Positions 61,830 through 64,000 of a stretch of 64,000 nucleotides of DNA are shown piece by piece. Positions within the stretch are counted from its first letter, which is position 1. Every line of letters starts with the position of its first letter. Origin of the DNA: Clostridioides difficile_D (GTDB taxonomy: Bacteria > Bacillota > Clostridia > Peptostreptococcales > Peptostreptococcaceae); NCBI GenBank assembly GCA_945861085.1, contig OX244046.1:1612001-1676000 (forward strand), in the 5' to 3' direction. The notes beneath the pieces were generated by a model. That model saw nothing but the letters and a program-made list of their open reading frames with translations. It did not search any database and was not told where the DNA came from. Position numbers and translations under genes: made by a program.

Positions 61830-62336
61830 TTAAAAAATATCCTCATATATGTAGAAATTTGGCAAATTAGTTAATACTAAAAATCTATTATTTCCTAAGT
61901 CCAACATGCTTTTCTTTTTTGATAGAAATTCTAATCTTTTTAATAAGAATTCGATACTAACTTGTAATTCTTCAGCTATTTCGTATACACTTGTAGCGTG
62001 TGAATTAATAACATGTATTATTTCTTCTTCTGTTATAAGAAATTCACATGCCCATTTTAGTGCTTTGTTTTCAGTTTTGTCTATCAAGATTTTATTTTTG
62101 TAGCTGTTTTTTGAAGATACATAGTTTCCAACACTGGTAAAATGATGTCCTAATTCTTCTGCTAAGATTTCTATTAGTTTGGCATTGTTTTGTTTTAATG
62201 AATTAAGTAATGATATAATCTTTAGTCCTTGTTTGTTTATGTACAATCCTTTTATGTCATCTGCTATTTTGTCAGTATAGTAAATTTTTATCTCTTCATT
62301 ATTTGCTAAGTCTAAAAGTGTGTCTAGTTTGTTCAT
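61830..62336 (-). CDS. ImmA/IrrE-family metallopeptidase-like protein
   Basis: 168 residues. The zinc-motif helix reads LAEELGHHFTS, so the usual HExxH first His is Glu here. As far as I recall, this variant is frequent in phage ImmA-like proteins. A later acidic WACEFLIT segment supplies the third ligand, and SVYEIAEELQVSIEFLLKRL is the C-terminal helical part. ImmA-type proteases cut the neighbouring XRE repressor to induce the element. It is the second gene of the repressor operon. Confidence 0.85.
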   Translation of the reverse strand: MNKLDTLLDLANNEEIKIYYTDKIADDIKGLYINKQGLKIISLLNSLKQNNAKLIEILAEELGHHFTSVGNYVSSKNSYKNKILIDKTENKALKWACEFLITEEEIIHVINSHATSVYEIAEELQVSIEFLLKRLEFLSKKKSMLDLGNNRFLVLTNLPNFYIYEDIF

Positions 62337-62384
62337 GTAAACCTCCCTATAAAAAGAATGTATGTGTTACTTTTTTATATATAA

Positions 62385-62405
62385 AGAGCAGGTGTGAACT
62401 GCTCT
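62385..62405 (-). other. AGAGCAG hairpin in repressor-immA spacer
   Basis: AGAGCAG and CTGCTCT flank seven bases. The surrounding spacer (GAATGTATGT..., TATATAAAGAGCAG) is similar to the spacer after immA, so the two intergenic regions look duplicated. Confidence 0.55.
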
Positions 62406-62411
62406 AAATAT

Positions 62412-62975
62412 TCATTTTTTATACTTATTTATTAAAAATTCAATATAATCATTAAGTTGTTCTTGAGCTTCCTCTGGTAAATCTTTATGAGGATTAACTT
62501 TATGTGCAGCTACAGTGTCTATATTATTTTTTAAAATAGACCTACCTAATAAATAATCAGTAGTCACATTAAATATTTCAGCAAGGCTAGATAACATATA
62601 AGCATCAGGGACTGTCTTTCCTTGTTCATAATAACCATAAGCACTTTTGGTTAAGTTTAATTTATTTGCAACATCTTCTTGAGTCATATTTTTTTCAGCT
62701 CTAAGTTCTTTTAATCTTTTTTGAAATAATGTATTATTACAAGAAGTTTTGCTAGAAATACTGCTTGCTTTATTATCATACCTACCTATTAAATAATCAA
62801 CAGTAGTGCCAAAATATTCAGCTAAACTAGATAACATTTCTGGGGTAGGTGTTCTTTTACCCTGTTCATAAAATCCATATGCACTAGTAGTTATGTTAAG
62901 ATAGTTGGCAATTTCTTTTTGTATTACACCTTTTTCTTTCCTAAGAAATTTCAATCTATCTGATAAAATGCTCAT
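62412..62975 (-). CDS. Repressor with two tandem XRE domains
   Basis: 187 residues. Two homologous helix-turn-helix units (1-65: LKFLRKEKGVIQKEIANYL, TSAYGFYEQGKRTP; 82-148: LKELRAEKNMTQEDVANKL, KSAYGYYEQGKTVP) are joined by a Ser/Lys-rich linker. Both end in TVDYLIGR/TTDYLLGR. A helical tail replaces the usual peptidase domain, so inactivation should come from the ImmA-like protein. The probable master repressor; operators at 63016-63112. Confidence 0.9.
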   Translation of the reverse strand: MSILSDRLKFLRKEKGVIQKEIANYLNITTSAYGFYEQGKRTPTPEMLSSLAEYFGTTVDYLIGRYDNKASSISSKTSCNNTLFQKRLKELRAEKNMTQEDVANKLNLTKSAYGYYEQGKTVPDAYMLSSLAEIFNVTTDYLLGRSILKNNIDTVAAHKVNPHKDLPEEAQEQLNDYIEFLINKYKK

Positions 62976-63015
62976 ATAATCACTCCTCTTAATAAAGTTG
63001 CCTTTATTAAATAAT

Positions 63016-63112
63016 ACAACAAATAGTTGTAAAATGAAATAAAAAAATAAAAAAACTATTTACAAACAACATATAGTTGTGTATTATATAAATATAAACA
63101 ACAAAATGTTGG
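63016..63112. promoter_or_regulatory. Operator array I: three 15-bp palindromes with divergent promoters
   Basis: ACAACAAATAGTTGT (63016-63030), ACAACATATAGTTGT (63066-63080) and ACAACAAAATGTTGG (63098-63112). The middle one fills the spacer of the rightward promoter TTTACA (63059-63064)-N17-TATTAT (63082-63087). The first lies over the leftward TTTACA (63028-63033). A fourth copy, ACAACAAAATGTTGT, is at 63317-63331 in the end of the Cro-like gene. Confidence 0.85.
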
Positions 63113-63127
63113 CAAGGAGGATATAGC

Positions 63128-63349
63128 TTGAACAATCTAAAGGAACTTAGGACAGAAAGGAATTTAAAGCAAAAAGATGTCGCATTAAAAGTAGGTATAA
63201 CTACTAGTTATTATGGAATGATTGAAAGTGGAACAAGAGTACCAAGTTTAGCAATAGCAATAAAATTATCTAAATGTTTTGGAATATCAATAGAAGAAAT
63301 TTTTTTAAATACAAATACAACAAAATGTTGTTTAAAAGGGAGCAGTTAA
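63128..63349 (+). CDS. Cro-like XRE regulator
   Basis: TTG start behind AAGGAGG (7 bases). 73 residues: a single XRE domain (LKELRTERNLKQKDVALKVGI, then YYGMIESGTRVPSLAIAIKLSKCF, patterns of the fold). It is the first gene of the rightward transcript, opposite the double-HTH repressor. The last codons contain a fourth operator copy. Confidence 0.9.
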   Translation: MNNLKELRTERNLKQKDVALKVGITTSYYGMIESGTRVPSLAIAIKLSKCFGISIEEIFLNTNTTKCCLKGSS

Positions 63350-63351
63350 AT

Positions 63352-63441
63352 ATGAAAGATTTAAAAATAGTAAAAGTTAATAATAAACTAACAACTGACA
63401 GTAGAGATATAGCTCTAATGCTTGAAGAAAGAATTAGATAG
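63352..63441 (+). CDS. 29-residue protein, possibly a truncated Rha-like phage regulator
   Basis: ATG 63352 follows the Cro-like stop by 2 bases, with AAAGGGAG upstream. VKVNNKLTTDSRDIALMLEERI resembles the N-terminus of phage Rha regulators (TDSREVAxMxGK). TAG at codon 30 ends it; in frame 12 further codons follow (LESLRNNIPAT, TAA). A C-to-T change in a CAG codon may have truncated a 41-residue protein. Confidence 0.45.
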   Translation: MKDLKIVKVNNKLTTDSRDIALMLEERIR

Positions 63442-63523
63442 TTGGAATCTTTAAGAAATAATATACCTGCTACATAAAACTAATAGTAAGTTAAAGAAGC
63501 AGGCAGTTAATAAATTTTAATAA

Positions 63524-63760
63524 TTAATCAATATCTAAATCTTCAAATAGAGGATTATTAAAAAAATCAATTATTGTTATTTCTAAAGTATCACAAAGTT
63601 TTTTTATGGTGCATATACCTGGATTTTTACTTTTACCTTTTAAAATACTATCTACTGTAGACTGTGTTACTCCAGCTAAAGTACAAAGCTTATTTACTGT
63701 AATATCATTTTCTTTACACAAACCTAATATGCGTTTTGATGTTGCTGTTAATAAGTCCAT
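63524..63760 (-). CDS. Second XRE-family repressor-like protein
   Basis: 78 residues: one XRE domain (ILGLCKENDITVNKLCTLAGVTQSTVDSILKGKSKNPGICTIKKLCDTLEI, by pattern: helices 2-3 in VNKLCTLAGVTQSTVDSIL) and an acidic tail. AGGAGG precedes ATG. It is not a paralogue of the repressor at 62412 and is divergent from the XRE gene at 63911, with its own operator family between them. Confidence 0.88.
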   Translation of the reverse strand: MDLLTATSKRILGLCKENDITVNKLCTLAGVTQSTVDSILKGKSKNPGICTIKKLCDTLEITIIDFFNNPLFEDLDID

Positions 63761-63778
63761 TCTAAAACCTCCTATATT

Positions 63779-63892
63779 TCAACGTTAAATCGTTTAAACA
63801 AATAATAACATATTTTTATGAAAAAAATTAACGATAAAACGTTGACAATGGTAAAAAATGGATATATAATTAAATTAACGATATATAGTTAA
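63779..63892. promoter_or_regulatory. Operator array II: palindromes of TTAACGAT type
   Basis: TCAACGTTAAATCGTTTAA (63779-63797), TTAACGATAAAACGTTGA (63828-63845) and TTAACGATATATAGTTAA (63875-63892) share TTAA-CG halves. The second overlaps the -35 box of the rightward promoter; the third lies just after its start point. A sequence quite different from array I, so a separate regulator is implied. Confidence 0.75.
63842..63870 (+). promoter_or_regulatory. Consensus rightward promoter of the second switch
   Basis: TTGACA (63842-63847), 17 bases, TATAAT (63865-63870). Flanked and overlapped by operator array II. Confidence 0.88.
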
Positions 63893-63910
63893 TAAGAGGT
63901 AGGTGATTTA

Positions 63911-64000
63911 ATGTCAATAGGATACAAGCTTAGACATTATAGAAAAAATAATATGCTATCTCAAATGGAATTAAGTAAGATTACAGGAATAGCACAAACA
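63911..64000 (+). CDS. XRE-family protein (cut by window end)
   Basis: ATG 63911 with AGGTGATTT upstream. Thirty codons are visible: SIGYKLRHYRKNNMLSQMEL and SKITGIAQT, the first two helices and start of the recognition helix of an XRE domain. It would be the rightward partner of the repressor at 63524. Confidence 0.8.
   Translation, partial: MSIGYKLRHYRKNNMLSQMELSKITGIAQT

Overview
The window reads as a low-GC Firmicute chromosome. The combination of genes points strongly to Clostridioides difficile: a lysozyme-responsive pdaV-prsA-csfV-rsiV cluster, a BclA-type collagen-like exosporium protein, reverse rubrerythrin, NfnAB, a c-di-GMP-I riboswitch, and his and ilv operons in this order. Species and locus names come from memory of that genome; no search was run.

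Left part (1-15.4 kb). A cold-shock gene fragment and a riboswitch-controlled small ORF come first. Two broken BlaI/MecI-type repressors and a MerR regulator follow. feoAB is next, then an ElaA-like acetyltransferase, a DUF2232 membrane protein and a Tyr T-box with tyrS. After these are the deacetylase PgdA, an EamA transporter, a sigma-B-type promoter with reverse rubrerythrin, a DUF362/ferredoxin protein, pyrC and a decayed GNAT-GrpB fusion gene.

Middle (15.4-41 kb). A MacAB-like export system sits with a BceRS-type two-component system and faces a divergent BceAB-type ABC transporter. Downstream are a cytoplasmic gamma-glutamyltransferase-family enzyme, a sulfurtransferase, nfnAB and an EAL phosphodiesterase that appears translationally coupled to a 27-codon ORF. 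A mobile-DNA patch holds a rotted IS1182 transposase and an intact-looking IS3 element. A bclA-like gene with a sigma-K-type promoter is next to it, followed by MATE, a Fic-like protein with an altered motif, an azoreductase-like flavoprotein, DUF1836 and hemolysin-III proteins, and two small ORFs.

Right part (41-64 kb). The operon hisZGCBHAF(IE) follows a leader peptide with five consecutive His codons and a terminator, which looks like ribosome-mediated attenuation. An amino-acid permease with a sigma-54-type promoter comes next. The sigma-V lysozyme-response operon carries an additional RsiV-like protein lacking the sigma-binding domain. XdhC and YgjP-like genes follow. An ilv operon then has a CodY-like box, a consensus promoter and an Ile T-box. 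After ilvB the left end of a prophage-like element begins: integrase, ImmA-like protein, a double-HTH repressor, a Cro-like gene and a second pair of divergent XRE genes. Each of its two divergent intergenic regions carries its own family of palindromic operator-like repeats.

Most interesting items: the His-codon attenuator, the RsiV paralogue with a gene-conversion signature, the two-switch lysogeny module, the Phe pentapeptide repeat in the MacA-like protein, the ORF coupled to the phosphodiesterase, and the Fic motif change.
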